From Rhodovulum kholense (GTDB taxonomy: Bacteria > Pseudomonadota > Alphaproteobacteria > Rhodobacterales > Rhodobacteraceae), in NCBI RefSeq assembly GCF_003053725.1, contig NZ_QAYC01000004.1:1-64000 (forward strand): 64,000 nucleotides of DNA. Reading direction: 5' to 3'. Positions within the stretch are counted from its first letter, which is position 1. Every line of letters starts with the position of its first letter. The translations under genes were made by a program, and so were the position numbers. Positions 15,898-24,886 of the stretch are shown in pieces. A model generated the notes under the pieces. It saw nothing but the letters and a program-made list of their open reading frames with translations, was not told where the DNA came from and did no database searches.

Positions 15898-16650
15898 ATG
15901 TCACAACGGGACGATCGCGCGGAATTCGAAGAAATGAAGCGGCGGCAGTCGTTGGCCCTCGGCGGAGACGAGGCGCTTCATGGCAGGTCGTCCGCCATGT
16001 TCGAGGCCCTGAACGAGTACGATTTCAGCTATCTCTGGAGCTGGATGGGCGCCCCGATCATTCAGACGCCAACGGACATCATGGCGACGCAAGAGGTGAT
16101 CTGGTCCTCGAAACCGGATGTCATCATCGAAACCGGGGTCGCACGAGGCGGATCGGTTCTGTTCATGGCGTCGCTGCTGGACCTGATGGGCGGCGGCAAG
16201 GTGATCGGGGTCGATATAGATATCCGCGCGCATAACCGTGATACGATCGAGACCCATCCGATGTCGAAACGCGTGACCCTGATCGAGGGCAGCTCCGTCG
16301 AGGCCGAGACCGTTGCCCGTGTCCGCGCCGAGATCCCCGATGGGGCCAGGGTCATGGTCGTTCTCGACAGCGATCACAGCCGCGAGCATGTGCTGGCCGA
16401 ATGTCGCGCCTATGGCCCGCTGGTTACGGAGGGATGTTACCTTGTCGTCGCGGATACGATCGTCGCGCACCTGCCGGAGGCGTCGAAAGCGCGCAACAGA
16501 TCCCGTCGGCTCGAGCCCGGCAATGATCCGGCCGCGGCGGCCCTGGCCTATATGGCCGAAAACCCCGATTTCGAAGTCGACCCGGTCCTGAACGGCAAGC
16601 TGATCCTGTCGTCCTCGCCCCGCGGCTATCTGCGGCGGAAGGGTGCCTGA
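15898..16650 (+). CDS. CmcI-like (cephalosporin hydroxylase family) methyltransferase-fold protein
   Basis: Encodes 250 aa. The family block DVIIETGVARGGSVLFMASL gives the glycine-rich SAM-binding loop, followed by GGKVIGVDIDIR, VMVVLDSDHSREHVLAE and GCYLVVADTIV. Despite the historical name, proteins of this family in glycan clusters are generally thought to be O-methyltransferases for sugars. A 2-bp gap separates it from the formyltransferase gene. The cluster context suggests decoration of a surface polysaccharide. Codon use is slightly less GC-biased at the start than in the flanking housekeeping genes, which would fit acquisition. Confidence 0.8.
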   Translation: MSQRDDRAEFEEMKRRQSLALGGDEALHGRSSAMFEALNEYDFSYLWSWMGAPIIQTPTDIMATQEVIWSSKPDVIIETGVARGGSVLFMASLLDLMGGGKVIGVDIDIRAHNRDTIETHPMSKRVTLIEGSSVEAETVARVRAEIPDGARVMVVLDSDHSREHVLAECRAYGPLVTEGCYLVVADTIVAHLPEASKARNRSRRLEPGNDPAAAALAYMAENPDFEVDPVLNGKLILSSSPRGYLRRKGA

Positions 16651-16652
16651 CC

Positions 16653-17339
16653 ATGCGTCGGGCGGACAGCGTTGCGTTCTTCGGGCTACGTGACGACGCC
16701 TATTCCGAGATCGCCCTGACGCATCTGGAAACCCTGTTCGAGACCGTCATTCCGGTGCTGTCAACCAACGAGGTTCCCCCGACCTCGCCCGACCCCGGCG
16801 TTCTCGAAACGGACTGGTTATTCTGCTTCAAATCCAAGACGATCTTCCGCGCCGCGACGCTCGAGGGGCTTGGAAAGGCTGCCATAAACTTTCACACTTC
16901 CTCGCCCGCCTATCCGGGCTCGGGCGGCGTGAACTGGGTCCTTTATAATGGCGACGAAAGCTCGGCGATCACGGTCCATCTGATGACTGCGGATGTCGAT
17001 GCGGGTCCCATTCTTGACGTTTCGGATTTCTGCTGCCGCGACGCCCGGACCGTCGCGGATCTCCTGAAACTGACCTATCGCCATCATCTCCTGACCTTCC
17101 TCCGGGTGACTGCGGCGATTGCCCGAGACGGCATGGATTGGGTCGATCGCGCGCGTCTTGAAAACACGGCGCAGCACTGGGCACCCAAAACCTATCGCCT
17201 GCGCGACCTTGAGGACCTCAAGCGGCTGGATCCGGAGATGACGGAAGAGGAAATCGCGCGTCGCATACGAGCCACCAGCTTCGGCCGTTACGGACCGTTC
17301 ATCGAATTGCACGGCAAACGTTTCACCCTTTCGGAGTGA
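16653..17339 (+). CDS. Formyltransferase-fold protein, possible sugar N-formyltransferase
   Basis: Encodes 228 aa. The N10-formyl-THF transferase core is visible: INFHTSSPAYPGSGGVNWVL supplies the catalytic Asn-x-His (near residues 73-75), and ITVHLMTADVDAGPIL supplies the conserved Asp region. It is shorter than methionyl-tRNA formyltransferase and lacks its OB-type C-terminal domain, which argues for an aminosugar or other amine acceptor. It starts 2 bp after the CmcI-like gene. With the GT2 downstream it probably contributes to glycan modification. Confidence 0.75.
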   Translation: MRRADSVAFFGLRDDAYSEIALTHLETLFETVIPVLSTNEVPPTSPDPGVLETDWLFCFKSKTIFRAATLEGLGKAAINFHTSSPAYPGSGGVNWVLYNGDESSAITVHLMTADVDAGPILDVSDFCCRDARTVADLLKLTYRHHLLTFLRVTAAIARDGMDWVDRARLENTAQHWAPKTYRLRDLEDLKRLDPEMTEEEIARRIRATSFGRYGPFIELHGKRFTLSE

Positions 17340-17451
17340 CGACAGGCCGATTAGCCCCCTTCACGAACTTGCCTCTTCGAAGCCCTGAGACTACGACAGG
17401 TGCCAGTTTTCCGCCGCCACGGCGGCGTGATCCTCTGCCTGGGAGCACTGC

Positions 17452-18729
17452 ATGATCCCCGAGCCTCGCCCTGTCATCAGTCTCGTGATTCCGACGCGGG
17501 AGCGTGCACACTACCTCGATGCCGCCATCCGCTCGGCGCTCGTTGCGGCCGATGCGGCCGATGCGCCGGTCGAGATCGTCGTCTCCGACAATGCCAGCAC
17601 CGATGACACGCCCGCGGTGATCGCAGGCTTCGACGATCCGCGCATCGTCGCCGTGCGCACCGACCGGCGGCTGTCGATGCGCGAGAATTTCCAGTTCGCG
17701 CTGTCGAACACCACCGGGGACCATGTGCTGTTCATCGGCGATGACGACGCCGTGTTGCCCAACGGCCTGCGGCTGCTGGCCGCTCTGATCGCGCGCCACG
17801 ACCCCGATATCGTGAAATGGCGGGTGATGACCTATCTTTGGCCCGATCCGCGGACGGGGGCGGCGGGGACGCTTCGGGTGCGGCCGCAGGCGCTGGACGG
17901 TCGGCTGAAGCGCCTCGATCCCGCTGCGGTCCTGGACGGCTTTGCCCGAGCGCAGTTTCGCAGCTACCATGACGGTGGGATGATCTATCACGGCTGCCTG
18001 TCGCGGCGCCTGATCGCGCGGGCCGAAGCCGGATCGGGCGGCCCGTTCTTCCGCGGGTCCTCGCCCGACGTGTTCACCTCGCTGCAGGCGCTGATGGTGA
18101 CGGACCGGCCGATCCTGCGGATCAGCCTTCCGCTCACGCTCGGCGGTTCCTCACCGCGCTCGAATGGAGCTGCGGGCCAGAAACTCGCGATCTCGGGCGC
18201 TTCGGGCGAAGGCACCGAATTTGCCAAGTTCATCGCCGAGACTGGCAGCGACCCCTATCAATGCCGGCTGCCGGTGAGTTGCCCGTCTCTCAGCATGATC
18301 ACGCTCGACTGCCTGCAATGCGCGGCAGAGCTTCAGGCGTATCCGCTAACCATCGACGCTGCCGCCTGGTCGGCGCGCATCGCCGCCGATATCGGCCGTT
18401 TCGCGGAACCGACGCGCAGCGCGTGCGAGGCGCTGGCCCGCGTGCTGCTGGGCCCGGACTTCCGTCTGGAGGGTCCCGCGCCCGAAAGCGCCCCCGCTGC
18501 CGCCGCCGCCATGCCCGCGCCCGCACCACCCGACGGCCCGACGCTCCGCCGGCTGTCGACCACCCTGCATTTCGAGGGCGGGCGGATGACGGCCGATGCT
18601 GCCGCGGCCGCCGACACGCTCGACCGGCTGGTGCGGTTCGACCGCGCCGATGCCCGCCCGCCCGGCGCCCTGGGCCGCGTGCGGAACGTGCTGGGCCAGC
18701 ATGCCCGGGCACGGCAGATGCTGAGGTGA
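17452..18729 (+). CDS. Family 2 glycosyltransferase
   Basis: Encodes 425 aa. The GT-A nucleotide-sugar fold starts with PVISLVIPTRERAHYLDAAI, followed by VEIVVSDNASTDDTPAVI and the metal-binding cluster HVLFIGDDDAVLPNG at about 96-104. The second half is unlike known domains and turns Ala/Pro-rich near 345-365 (AAAAAMPAPAPPDGPT). It sits 112 bp after the formyltransferase gene. An IS3-family copy begins 4 bp after its stop, so the original C-terminus could have been altered by the insertion. The acceptor is unknown. Confidence 0.8.
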   Translation: MIPEPRPVISLVIPTRERAHYLDAAIRSALVAADAADAPVEIVVSDNASTDDTPAVIAGFDDPRIVAVRTDRRLSMRENFQFALSNTTGDHVLFIGDDDAVLPNGLRLLAALIARHDPDIVKWRVMTYLWPDPRTGAAGTLRVRPQALDGRLKRLDPAAVLDGFARAQFRSYHDGGMIYHGCLSRRLIARAEAGSGGPFFRGSSPDVFTSLQALMVTDRPILRISLPLTLGGSSPRSNGAAGQKLAISGASGEGTEFAKFIAETGSDPYQCRLPVSCPSLSMITLDCLQCAAELQAYPLTIDAAAWSARIAADIGRFAEPTRSACEALARVLLGPDFRLEGPAPESAPAAAAAMPAPAPPDGPTLRRLSTTLHFEGGRMTADAAAAADTLDRLVRFDRADARPPGALGRVRNVLGQHARARQMLR

Positions 18730-18732
18730 GTT

Positions 18733-19953
18733 TGACCTGTCAGGGGATTTCTCCTCCACCATCGAAGACAGTCCGGCCCGACTTGAGGGCCGACAATGAC
18801 GCGAACGAGAGCAACGGACGAGCAGTCCACCGGCATCCTGGCCAGGCCTGAGGCGGACGCGACGCGCGCGACCCCGTGACGCACGGTCAAGCCTCAGGCA
18901 AACGGCCCGGGGAACCGTTTCCAGCACTCTACGGCATTTCGGACGGGACCTTCTGCAACTGGACGGCCCGGTTCGGCGGCATGACGGTGTCCGAGGCCAA
19001 GCGCCTGAAGACGCTCGATGACGAGAACGCCAAGCTGATGACGCCGCTGGCCGCGCAGATGCTGAGCCTGGCGGCGATGAAGGAACCGGTCTCAAAAAAA
19101 GTCGCGACGCCTGCCTTGAAGCGTGACGCGGTCGCGCACCTGAGGTTCCTGCTCGGGCTATCGGAACGGTGGGCGTGCCGGATTGCCGGGGCGGATCGCA
19201 AGATGGTCCGCTGCCGGGCGCAGCGTGCGCCGGATACGGTGCTGCGCGCCCGGTTGCGGGACTTGGCCAATGCGCGCCGGAGGTTTGGCGATCGGCGGCA
19301 CTTCGTGCTGCTGTGCCGAGAGGGAGAGCCGTCCGGCATCAAACGGATCTGTCGGCTCTTCCGCGAGGAGGGGGTGCCGCTCCGCAAAGCGTAGGCTCGG
19401 CGCAAGGCCGTTGCGGGCGCGCGCCCCGATCCCGGTCGAGGCGCGCCCCAATGCGCGCTGGTCGCGCGGTTTCGTCCACGATCAGTTTACCAATGCCCAG
19501 CACTTCCGGGTGCTCAACGTGGTCGGCAACGTCACCCGCGAATGCCTTGGGTCGCCCCAGGACAGCTCGATCTCGGAGCGTCGTGTCGCGCGTGACCTCA
19601 TCGCGCTGATCGAGCGCTGGGGAAAGCCGGGGATGATTGTCAGCGACAACGGCACGGACCTGATCTCGAACGCTATCCTGCGACGGTGTTCCGAGAAACG
19701 GATCGAATGGCATTCGCATCGCGCCAGGAAAGCCCATGCAGAAGGTGTCGCCGAAAGCGTCACCGGCCGGATGCGCGACGATCCGCTCAACGAGACCATG
19801 TGCCACGACCTGGCTCACGCGCGTGTCGTCATCGCCGCCGGGGCCACGGACTATGACACCGAGCGCCCGTATTCGGCTTTGGATGACCAGACACCGGCTG
19901 ACGACGCACCGACACTGACCGCCGCAATCGCCAGGCGCTGCTGCGCGACATGA
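18733..19953 (+). mobile_element. Degenerate IS3-family (IS407-like) insertion sequence
   Basis: A left end beginning TGACCTGTCAGGGGATTTCT lies 4 bp after the glycosyltransferase stop, followed by an orfA-orfB layout about 1.2 kb long, the size of this IS group. The right end cannot be placed exactly. Sequence resembling the terminal repeat is not visible before the next gene end at 20054, so the right terminus may be deleted. No flanking target duplication was found. Confidence 0.6.
18796..19953 (+). pseudogene. IS3-family transposase OrfA/OrfB, frameshifted and catalytically dead
   Basis: OrfA starts at ATG 18796 (TRTRATDEQSTGILA matches the usual start of IS407-type OrfA), then a stop appears by 18877 and homology resumes in another frame (GISDGTFCNWTARFGGMTVS, EAKRLKTLDDENAKL). 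OrfB follows (LGLSERWACRIAGADRKMVR) and shifts frame again near 19385. In the DDE domain, the expected WSxDFV is WSRGFV and VDDFTREC is VGNVTREC, so the first catalytic Asp is gone. The second block VSDNGTDLISNAIL and the Glu region AEGVAES remain. It cannot transpose by itself. Confidence 0.85.
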
Positions 19954-20053
19954 AAGGTCCGTGCCGGGTCGGGATGCGCCGCGTTCGACGAACTGTGTCT
20001 TCTTCTTGGTTCAAATACCCCCTGCCCGCTCTGCGTCCCGCGATGCGGCCCGA

Positions 20054-21586
20054 TCAGACAGCCTGGAACATCGGGAAGGTCACGCCCAGCGCCCAGGCCA
20101 GAAAAAGGCCAAGCCCCAGCCCGACTCCCGCGGGCCGGTTGGTGGCGCGGCCGATCCAGCCGCCCATGGTGCCGAACAGCAGATAGAAGATCAGGATGAT
20201 CGGCAGGATCAGCAGCAGGAAGAACAGCCGGTGGAAGTCGAGCGCGGTGGCGATCCCCAGCGAGGCCAGGAAGGCGCCGCGCGACACAAGGCTGCGCCAG
20301 ACCGGCGCGCGGCCGCCCTCGACCATCAGCGCGTCCGACAGCATGTAGGGCACCGCCCCGACCGCCATCGCCGCGATGATCAGGCCCCGGATCGGGATCG
20401 GGTAAAACGAGGTCACGTAGCGGTCCATGGCGAAGCCGAAGACCCCGATCGTGTAAAGCGCCACCAGCGCGGCCAGCGCCAGGATCCGGCCGATCTCGCG
20501 CCAGCCCGCCCAGCGGACCTCGCCCCACCAGGCCAGCAGCGCCAGCACCATCGCGCCGTAAAGCGCGAAATGGACGGCGAGGTAGTCGGCCACCAGCACC
20601 GGCAGGAACTGGGTGCGGAAGGGCGCCAGGATCAGCGGCACCGCCACCGCCGGAAGCAACGCCACGATCAGGAAGCGGCGGCGCGGCAGCGGTGCGGGCC
20701 GGGGCGCTTCGGTCTGGCCGCGCATCCGCGCCAGCGGCCAGGCCAGCGCCACGATGCCAACGAGCAGCAGCGCGATCCAGCCGCCGATCTCGACAACCGG
20801 CCCGCCGCTTGTCCGCCCGAAGGTTGCGTCAAGCCAGGCCCGGGTTTCGCGAAGCGCGGTCGGCGACCAGATCACGCCGATATGCTCGACATCGGGCGCC
20901 AGCAGCGCGCGCCGCCCTGTGCCCGTCGCCGGATCGCCCACGGTATCGCCCAGCTGCGCCGACGGATCGGCCAGCTGCAGCGCCTCGAGCGGGTCCGTGG
21001 CCAGCCGGGTCTCCCATTCTCCGTTGATCATCAGCAGGTTCGGCGGCTCGGTCGCAGTGATCGAGTCGTTGGCCGCCGCGATGCCGATGGTGGCGGCGAT
21101 CCGCGGGTCGTCGCGCGCCTCGCGGATCGCGATATAGCTGCCCATGGAATGGCCGAGGATCGCGACCCGCCCGTCCGCCCAGGGCTGGGCCAGCGCGGCA
21201 TCGGTCACCCGCCGCGTCTCGGCCATCAGCAGAAGCGCCGTGCCTTCGGGACTGTCGAGATCGCCCGACATCGGCACCGGGTTGCGCCCGTGCCCTTCGT
21301 AATCGAACGCAACCGCCGCATAGCCCGCGCGCGCCAGCGTCAGCGACCAGGCCTGCATCAGCTGGCGCGATCCGGCAAAGCCGTGCGAGACGATCACCAC
21401 CGGGGCGGGCGGCGCGTCCTTCAGCCGGTAGACCGTGGCGGGCGTCGCGCCGGTGCCGGGCACCGGGGCGATGACGATGCCGCGCCGCTCGGACTCGAGC
21501 TGCCAGACCGAGACCGCGATCGCCAGAAGCGCCGCGATGCCCACGATCCAGCGCATCGGCGTCAGACGTGCGAAGAGTTCGACCAT
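20054..21586 (-). CDS. Alpha/beta hydrolase with C-terminal membrane domain
   Basis: Encodes 510 aa; ATG 21584-21586 has GGAGG 7-8 nt upstream. One N-terminal membrane anchor (about 12-28) precedes an alpha/beta hydrolase domain: VVIVSHGFAGSRQ (oxyanion), FDYEGHGRN, the nucleophile elbow GHSMGS near 145-150, and a late His in APDVEHIGV. Residues about 265-510 carry six or more membrane segments. The catalytic domain would face the periplasm if the first segment is an uncleaved anchor. The substrate is unknown. Its end lies about 100 bp from the IS remnant. Confidence 0.75.
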   Translation of the reverse strand: MVELFARLTPMRWIVGIAALLAIAVSVWQLESERRGIVIAPVPGTGATPATVYRLKDAPPAPVVIVSHGFAGSRQLMQAWSLTLARAGYAAVAFDYEGHGRNPVPMSGDLDSPEGTALLLMAETRRVTDAALAQPWADGRVAILGHSMGSYIAIREARDDPRIAATIGIAAANDSITATEPPNLLMINGEWETRLATDPLEALQLADPSAQLGDTVGDPATGTGRRALLAPDVEHIGVIWSPTALRETRAWLDATFGRTSGGPVVEIGGWIALLLVGIVALAWPLARMRGQTEAPRPAPLPRRRFLIVALLPAVAVPLILAPFRTQFLPVLVADYLAVHFALYGAMVLALLAWWGEVRWAGWREIGRILALAALVALYTIGVFGFAMDRYVTSFYPIPIRGLIIAAMAVGAVPYMLSDALMVEGGRAPVWRSLVSRGAFLASLGIATALDFHRLFFLLLILPIILIFYLLFGTMGGWIGRATNRPAGVGLGLGLFLAWALGVTFPMFQAV

Positions 21587-21667
21587 GATACCGCCTCCAT
21601 CGCCGCCCGAAGACGGCGGACTGCCCGGATTGTCGTTCGGAGCGCCGCGCCCCGGGAAGGGGGCGGC

Positions 21668-22546
21668 TCAGCTGTAGGTAGGGTGGAAAAGCCCGCCCGG
21701 CGAGAGCGTGAAGATCTCGCAGCCATCGGCGGTGACGCCGATCGAATGCTCGAACTGGGCCGACAGCGATTTGTCGCGGGTCACGGCAGTCCAGTCATCG
21801 GCCAGGATCTTGGTTTCGGGGCGACCCAGATTGACCATCGGTTCGATGGTGAAGAACATGCCCTCTTCCAGAACCGGGGTCGGGTCGCGGGTCGGGGTGC
21901 CCGAGATCGTGACCTTCTGGCCGTCTTCGTTCAGCCGGAACGGTGCGTAATGCAGCACGTTCGGCGGCGCGTGGAACACCCGCCCCAGCCCGTGGCCGCA
22001 GAAATCGCGCACCACGCTCATGCGGTGGGATTCCACATAGGTCTGGATGGCCGCGCCGATATCGCCGAAGGTGTTGCCGGGACGGACCGCCTCGATCCCC
22101 TTGAACAGCGAATCGTGGGTGACCTGGATCAGCCGCTCGGCCTTGCGCGAGAGCTTGCCCGCCACATACATCCGGCTGGTATCGCCGTACCAGCCATCGA
22201 CAATCACCGTCACGTCGACATTGAGGATGTCGCCATCCTTCAGCACCTTGGGCCCCGGGATGCCGTGGCAGACCACGTGGTTCACCGAGATGCAGCTGGC
22301 GTGCTTGTAGCCCTTGTAGCCGATGGTGGCGGACACCGCCCCCTTGGCCTCGACCAGATCGGTGATGACGCGGTCGATCTCGGCCGTCGTCTGGCCCGGG
22401 AAGACCAGAGGCGCGATTTCGTCGAGGATCTCGGCCGCCACACGTCCCGCAGCATGCATGCCGGCGAAATCCTCGGGGTCGTAGATGCGAATGTTGTCCT
22501 TCGTCCGCCTGCCGCGGGTCTTCTCGTCCAATGCGCACTCCTTCAT
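21668..22546 (-). CDS. map: Type I methionine aminopeptidase
   Basis: Encodes 292 aa from ATG 22544-22546. The pita-bread fold has all metal-ligand blocks: CISVNHVVCHGIPG, ILNVDVTVIVDGWYGDTSRM (two Asp), FCGHGLGRVFHAPPNVLHY (His), MFFTIEPMV (Glu) and SAQFEHSIGVT (Glu). It removes the initiator Met from new proteins in the cytosol. It is slightly longer than the E. coli enzyme (264 aa) because of an N-terminal extension. It lies 67 bp downstream of sfsA on the same strand, probably co-transcribed. Confidence 0.95.
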   Translation of the reverse strand: MKECALDEKTRGRRTKDNIRIYDPEDFAGMHAAGRVAAEILDEIAPLVFPGQTTAEIDRVITDLVEAKGAVSATIGYKGYKHASCISVNHVVCHGIPGPKVLKDGDILNVDVTVIVDGWYGDTSRMYVAGKLSRKAERLIQVTHDSLFKGIEAVRPGNTFGDIGAAIQTYVESHRMSVVRDFCGHGLGRVFHAPPNVLHYAPFRLNEDGQKVTISGTPTRDPTPVLEEGMFFTIEPMVNLGRPETKILADDWTAVTRDKSLSAQFEHSIGVTADGCEIFTLSPGGLFHPTYS

Positions 22547-22613
22547 GGCTTGACCCAGAGATACGCCCCCCGGCAGGCAAAGACCAGAGGCGGAACGGTC
22601 GCGCCGGTCCGCC

Positions 22614-23321
22614 TCAGCCCAGATCGACCGGAAGCGCCTGCGCAAGCGTTACGCCCTCGGGGCCGATGCGGGTGGCGTGGCACAGGAAAACGACCCCCGC
22701 CGCGGCCGCCGCCCGGGCCGCTTCGGCATAGCCGGGGTCGAGATCGGCGGCGAGCCCGAAGCGCCCGCAATCGGTCCGCTGCACCAGAAACAGAACCGCC
22801 GCCCGGTGCCCGGCGGCCACCATTTCGGCCAGATCGCGCATGTGCCGGGCGCCGCGCGCCGTCACGCAATCGGGAAACTCGGCCCGGTCGCCCTCGCGAC
22901 GCAGATGTACGTTCTTGACCTCGAGATAGGTGTCGGGCTGTCCGGCGCCGCTCAGCAGGAAATCGACCCGGCTGCGGGCGGCATAGCGCACCTCGGGGCG
23001 GACCCGGTCATGGCCCGCGAGCGCCGGAACCCGGCCCTCGGCCAGCGCCTCAGCCACCACCCGGTTGGCAAGGCCCGCATCGACCCCGGCCCAGTGCCCA
23101 CCCGCAAGCTCGGCCAGCCGCCAGGCAAAGCCCAGCTTGCGGCGCGGATCGTCATTGGGCTCCAGCCAGACCCGCAGCCCGGGCTCGGTCAGACCCAGCA
23201 TCGCGCCGGAATTCGGGCAATGCGCCGTCACCTCGGTCCCGTCCTCCAGCCGCACATCCGCGAGGAACCGCTTGTAGCGGCGGATCAGCCGCCCCGGCAC
23301 GAGGGGTCTTTGAAAGCGCAT
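22614..23321 (-). CDS. sfsA: SfsA family DNA/RNA-binding nuclease
   Basis: Encodes 235 aa, the family length. Typical SfsA blocks are present: FKRPL-like FQRPLVPGRLIRRYKRFLAD, VTAHCPNSGAMLGL, RRKLGFAWRLAE, SRVDFLLSG with DTYLEVKNVHL carrying the PD-(D/E)XK-like acidic and Lys residues, and FPDCVTARGARHM. It is historically described as a sugar fermentation stimulation protein and regarded as a nucleic-acid-binding nuclease. It is upstream of map and divergent from the CinA-like operon across 108 bp. Confidence 0.93.
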   Translation of the reverse strand: MRFQRPLVPGRLIRRYKRFLADVRLEDGTEVTAHCPNSGAMLGLTEPGLRVWLEPNDDPRRKLGFAWRLAELAGGHWAGVDAGLANRVVAEALAEGRVPALAGHDRVRPEVRYAARSRVDFLLSGAGQPDTYLEVKNVHLRREGDRAEFPDCVTARGARHMRDLAEMVAAGHRAAVLFLVQRTDCGRFGLAADLDPGYAEAARAAAAAGVVFLCHATRIGPEGVTLAQALPVDLG

Positions 23322-23429
23322 GGCGGGCTCCTATACCCTAGGGCGAGAACCGGCAAGCCGGGCACGGACAGGGCAAGACGGGCTCCCCGCGACCGGGACC
23401 GGGCAGATCGGCCGGGCAAGGAGGCAGCC

Positions 23430-24161
23430 ATGACCAACCCCACCGCGGCGATGCTGGTGATCGGCGACGAGATCCTGTCGGGCCGCACCCGCGACGCCAA
23501 CATGCATTACCTTGCGGGCGAGGCGATCAAGCACGGCATCCGGATGGCCGAGGTCCGCATCGTCCCCGACCGTCAGGACCGGATCGTGGCCGCGCTGAAC
23601 GCGCTTCGGACCGATTACGACATCGTCTTCACCTCGGGCGGGATCGGACCGACCCATGACGACATCACCGCCGATGCGGTGGCGGCGGCCTTCGGCGTCG
23701 GCATCGGCGTGCGCGAGGATGCCCGCGCCCTGCTGGCCGAATATTGCGCGCGGATGGGGCGAGATCTGAACGAGGCGCGGCTGCGCATGGCACGCATCCC
23801 CGACGGCGCCACGCTGATCGCAAACCCGATCTCGGCCGCGCCGGGCTTCGTGATCGGCAATGTCCATGTCATGGCCGGGGTGCCCAGCGTGTTCCAGGCG
23901 ATGGTCGCGGGCGTGCTGCCGACGCTGGCGGGAGGCGATCCGCTGATGTCGCAGACGCTCTGCGTCGAGCGGCCCGAAGGCGATATCGCGGGCGAGCTGC
24001 GCGGGCTGGCCGCGCGGTTCGACGATCTGTCCATCGGGTCCTACCCGTTCAGCCGCGACGGGGTTTACGGCACCAACATCGTAATCCGCGGCTCGGACGG
24101 CGCGCGGATCGACGCGGCCATGGCCGAGCTGTGCGCCCTGTTCCCCGAGGCCATGGCGTGA
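23430..24161 (+). CDS. CinA-like molybdopterin-binding-fold protein
   Basis: Encodes 243 aa; ATG 23430 with AAGGAGG 6 nt upstream. The MoCF-binding fold shows AAMLVIGDEILSGRTRDANM, the loop FTSGGIGPTHDDITADAVAA and ISAAPGFVIGNVHVMAGVPS. It lacks the C-terminal deamidase domain of full-length CinA, as in many Alphaproteobacteria where the short form is separate. It is a likely pyridine-nucleotide salvage or repair phosphatase. It is the first gene of an operon: the GNAT start overlaps its stop (GTGA). Confidence 0.85.
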   Translation: MTNPTAAMLVIGDEILSGRTRDANMHYLAGEAIKHGIRMAEVRIVPDRQDRIVAALNALRTDYDIVFTSGGIGPTHDDITADAVAAAFGVGIGVREDARALLAEYCARMGRDLNEARLRMARIPDGATLIANPISAAPGFVIGNVHVMAGVPSVFQAMVAGVLPTLAGGDPLMSQTLCVERPEGDIAGELRGLAARFDDLSIGSYPFSRDGVYGTNIVIRGSDGARIDAAMAELCALFPEAMA

Positions 24162-24883
24162 ACCTCGCGCGGCTTTTCGCAGGGCAGGAGGCAACCTGGC
24201 CGCCCGCCGCCCGCCACATCGCGGGCCCCTGGTCCCTGCGCGACGGTCAGGGCGGCGGCAAGCGCGTGTCGGCCGCGACGCTGGACGGCGCCTTCGACCC
24301 TGCGGCCGTCGCCGAGGCCGAGGCCGGGATGCGGGCGCTGGGCCAGGCCCCGCTGTTCATGGTGCGGCCCGACGAGACGGCGCTTGACGCGGACCTCGCG
24401 GCGCGCGGCTATGCCGTGGTCGATCCGGTGACGATCCTGTCGGGCGCGGTTGCCGATCTTGCCGCCGAACCGCCGCCGCCCGTGTCGGCCTTCACGCTCT
24501 GGGAGCCGCTCGCGATCATGGACGAGCTCTGGGCGGAAAACGGCATCGGCCCGGCCCGGCGCGCGGTGATGGCCCGGGTTCAGGGGCCGAAGACCGCCAT
24601 TCTGGGACGGCGAAAGGACCGCGCCGCGGGCGTGGCCTTCGCCGCGCTCGACCGCGACATGGCCTTCGTGCATGCGGTCGCGGTCTCGCCCGAGCATCGT
24701 CGGCAGGGAACCGCCGTCAACATGATGCGGGCCGCCGCACAATGGGCCCAAGATCAGGGGGCCACATCGCTTAACGTGCTGGTTACAGACCACAATCACG
24801 CGGCCCGCGCTCTCTATGCTTCCCTGAACATGACGGATGTGGGACAGTATCACTATCGAACGATCGCGCCGCAAAAGGCCTGA
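24158..24883 (+). CDS. GNAT-family N-acetyltransferase
   Basis: Encodes 241 aa from GTG 24158, which overlaps the preceding stop. The C-terminal GNAT core is clear: FVHAVAVSPEHRRQGTAVNM gives the acetyl-CoA loop (RRQGTA, about 187-192), followed by SLNVLVTDHNHAARALYASL and a terminal strand with the catalytic-position Tyr region GQYHYR. The N-terminal half is a divergent lobe. The acceptor substrate is unknown. It is followed after 3 bp by the AhpD-like gene. Confidence 0.8.
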   Translation: MNLARLFAGQEATWPPAARHIAGPWSLRDGQGGGKRVSAATLDGAFDPAAVAEAEAGMRALGQAPLFMVRPDETALDADLAARGYAVVDPVTILSGAVADLAAEPPPPVSAFTLWEPLAIMDELWAENGIGPARRAVMARVQGPKTAILGRRKDRAAGVAFAALDRDMAFVHAVAVSPEHRRQGTAVNMMRAAAQWAQDQGATSLNVLVTDHNHAARALYASLNMTDVGQYHYRTIAPQKA

Positions 24884-24886
24884 GCA

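Noticed and set aside
14100-15899. A 599-codon ATP-grasp reading frame starting at 15899.
   Set aside because: The first part overlaps the methyltransferase remnant and the junction region in another frame. Real family sequence starts at ATG 15134.
19961-22918. A very long plus-strand frame of about 985 codons across the hydrolase, map and sfsA genes.
   Set aside because: It is antisense to three genes with clear families. Its translation is Arg/Gln/Asp-rich high-GC shadow sequence with no domains.
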